This document shows, one piece after another, positions 14,259-15,748 of a stretch of 15,748 bases of DNA (position 1 is the first letter of the stretch; each line of letters opens with the position of its first letter). Under the pieces are notes generated by a model that saw only the letters and a list, made by a program, of their open reading frames with translations, was not told the DNA's origin and did no database searches. The DNA is taken from positions 1-15,748 of the forward strand of contig CAZKAI010000094.1 of NCBI GenBank assembly GCA_964550565.1, written 5' to 3'. The position numbers and the translations under genes are program-made. Source of the DNA: Anaeroglomus sp964550565 (GTDB taxonomy: Bacteria; Planctomycetota; Phycisphaerae; Sedimentisphaerales; Anaerohalosphaeraceae).

Positions 14259-15748
14259 ATGTTGCACAACAATGACCTCGAAAAATACAGTTCCGCCGTC
14301 ACACTGTCGGACATGGAATGTTTTGTTTTCCCCGAATTAATGTACAGCCTCGTGCTGGCCAACCTGATGAGTCCGGCCATCTGGAAATGGCGGGAAGAAG
14401 ACTGCTTCGTCAAGCTGGAGGGCAAGGCTCCCTACCGTAAACTCATGCGACTGCGGCAGTACATCATGGACGAATTCGAATTCAATCTCGATTTGCAGAC
14501 CTGGGGCCTGACCACCAAGGATGTCGAGATTGCCCGCTTCGAAAAATATATCCCCCGCGACCAGATCGCCCGAAGCAACGCCCTGTTCGGCTATCAGGGC
14601 GACCAGTATTATTTCGACGTCGATATCCGCCGCCACTTCGGCCTCGATGCCTATGACGGCGACATGATTCCCTACTGGAAGACCGAAACCGTCGAGGCCA
14701 TGAACGCCTTTCGCCTCAAGCCCGGCTACAAAACCGGCGCCGGTGAATGTGTCTCGCTGTCGGCCCTCTATGCGGCGGCGGCGTTTATCGTCTGCGATAT
14801 CCCATTGGAAGATATTTTTATGGTGCTGACGCCGCTGCATTCACAGGACTTTATCGACATCCAAGACGGCGTCATCTGCAACAACCGCCGGATGGTCACC
14901 AAGGCCATGTGGTTCAACGGCACTGAAATCAGCATGAAGGCCCAGCGTGCCGTCCGCAACGAACAAGTCACCATCGTCGGCCACAACACCGGCTGGGTGC
15001 ACTGCCTCTATGACCGCGCCACCATCCAGCCCAATGAATTTGCCCGCCTGCGTCAGAAACTATCGGACTTTCTGACCGCACCGCTCAATGCGCTCAACTT
15101 CGCCAATTTCCTGCGGGCTAATCATGCTTATCAATCCCATTTCCAGTTCTGCCGACACCAGCGCGGCAAACGCATGTTTGTCAAGGCGGAAGTCCTGTTC
15201 GGCTACGAACACGGCAGCCGCTTCCGCATCGGCGATGAGACCTTTGAAAAACTGCTGGATGAAGTCATCAGTGATGATTATTTACCCTATCCGCACGAAG
15301 GACGCATTTGCTGCGAGCAGTTGCGGGCGTATATTGAATACGATAATATCGATATCTATAAAGCCGACGACCGCTACAAACTGGCACGGTTTCTGGCGCC
15401 ATTTGTGCCGCAGGCCGAAAAGCTGGTCGCCGACCTGCTGGACTTCCTGAAAATCACGCCCAACCTGCCGGGCGAGCAGAAACAATACGAGCCAAACGAA
15501 CCGATTCGCATTCCGAACACCTGGACGCGTCAGCAGATTATTGATTATTTACAATCCATCCGTAGCAAAAGCATCACCGCCGACCTGGCGTTTTATGCCT
15601 ATCGCGATATGGACACCTGCGACTGGCAGCCGTTTTTGAAGGCGGCGATGGAACGCTGCCCGGTCAGCATCGAGGCCTGCAAAGACAAAACACCCGAACA
15701 GGTCTATCAATGGCTGAATGATATGCCCAATGACTCGATTTACGATGG
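14259..15748 (+). CDS. Unrecognised large protein with transglutaminase-like Cys/His/Asp region (3' partial)
   Basis: The frame opens at ATG 14259, five or six bases after GGAAAGGA, and stays open to the window edge: at least 496 residues, C-terminus missing. There is no signal peptide or membrane helix, so it is probably cytoplasmic. The most conserved-looking part is residues about 158-260: GAGECVSLSALYAAAAF with Cys164, then VLTPLHSQDFIDIQDG with His194 and Asp200 or Asp203, then NNRRMVTKAMWFNGTEIS. A Cys at the start of a helix followed by a His and an Asp on strands recalls the transglutaminase/cysteine-peptidase fold; this is inference from pattern only. The C-terminal part is helical and acidic with no known motif. 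Codon use is rich in third-position C, like the znu genes. I do not recognise the family. Confidence 0.85.
   Translation, partial: MLHNNDLEKYSSAVTLSDMECFVFPELMYSLVLANLMSPAIWKWREEDCFVKLEGKAPYRKLMRLRQYIMDEFEFNLDLQTWGLTTKDVEIARFEKYIPRDQIARSNALFGYQGDQYYFDVDIRRHFGLDAYDGDMIPYWKTETVEAMNAFRLKPGYKTGAGECVSLSALYAAAAFIVCDIPLEDIFMVLTPLHSQDFIDIQDGVICNNRRMVTKAMWFNGTEISMKAQRAVRNEQVTIVGHNTGWVHCLYDRATIQPNEFARLRQKLSDFLTAPLNALNFANFLRANHAYQSHFQFCRHQRGKRMFVKAEVLFGYEHGSRFRIGDETFEKLLDEVISDDYLPYPHEGRICCEQLRAYIEYDNIDIYKADDRYKLARFLAPFVPQAEKLVADLLDFLKITPNLPGEQKQYEPNEPIRIPNTWTRQQIIDYLQSIRSKSITADLAFYAYRDMDTCDWQPFLKAAMERCPVSIEACKDKTPEQVYQWLNDMPNDSIYD

Noticed and set aside
14337..14840. 167-codon minus-strand open frame
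   Set aside because: It is antisense to the large plus-strand gene that runs off the window, which has a good ribosome binding site and consistent codon use.

Overview
The window most likely comes from a planctomycete of the class Phycisphaerae (Sedimentisphaerales-like), probably from a metagenome assembly. The taxonomic clue is a secreted beta-helix protein ending in a single dockerin-like calcium loop (DVNHDG...) followed by a short Cys-rich tail, a C-terminal arrangement common in that group. An M28 lipoprotein with a HEAT-like tail and a secreted sialate O-acetylesterase fit a polymer-degrading planctomycete. The run of exactly 100 N at 9400-9499 is a scaffold gap, so the size of the missing piece is unknown. 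Nothing in the window is a mobile element, CRISPR array, rRNA or tRNA.

Layout. (1) 1-993, plus strand: the C-terminal end of an unrecognised protein, a small Cys-rich DUF6485-type protein and an O6-alkylguanine-DNA alkyltransferase. (2) 1025-2597, plus strand: a compact, translationally coupled operon of three small four-helix membrane proteins, each with an Asp-Glu-Arg motif at about residue 65-70 (DUF2178-like), ending in an XRE-type repressor. A perfect 15-bp palindrome overlaps the -10 of its promoter. (3) 2681-4831, plus strand: an M28 metallopeptidase lipoprotein, ending at a bidirectional terminator shared with (4) a convergent secreted beta-helix/dockerin protein (4892-6952, minus). 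A 450-base non-coding stretch follows. (5) 7403-11590: a metal locus. A Fur-family regulator (probably Zur) and an overlapping chromate-type transporter are read leftward; znuA, znuC and znuB are read rightward. A Zur-like inverted repeat covers the znuA promoter between them. (6) 11593-14101, minus strand: ribonuclease HI, a strong terminator and a sialate O-acetylesterase. (7) 14259 to the window end, plus strand: a large protein running off the edge, with a Cys/His/Asp arrangement resembling a transglutaminase-like fold; I do not recognise its family.

How the parts work together. The clearest functional unit is zinc uptake: ZnuA binds metal outside the membrane, ZnuB is the channel, ZnuC the ATPase, and the divergent Fur-family protein probably represses them when zinc is ample. 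The four-gene membrane/XRE operon looks like a self-regulated unit of unknown role and is, with the truncated transglutaminase-like gene, the best candidate for undescribed biology. Neither can be given a firm function from sequence alone.
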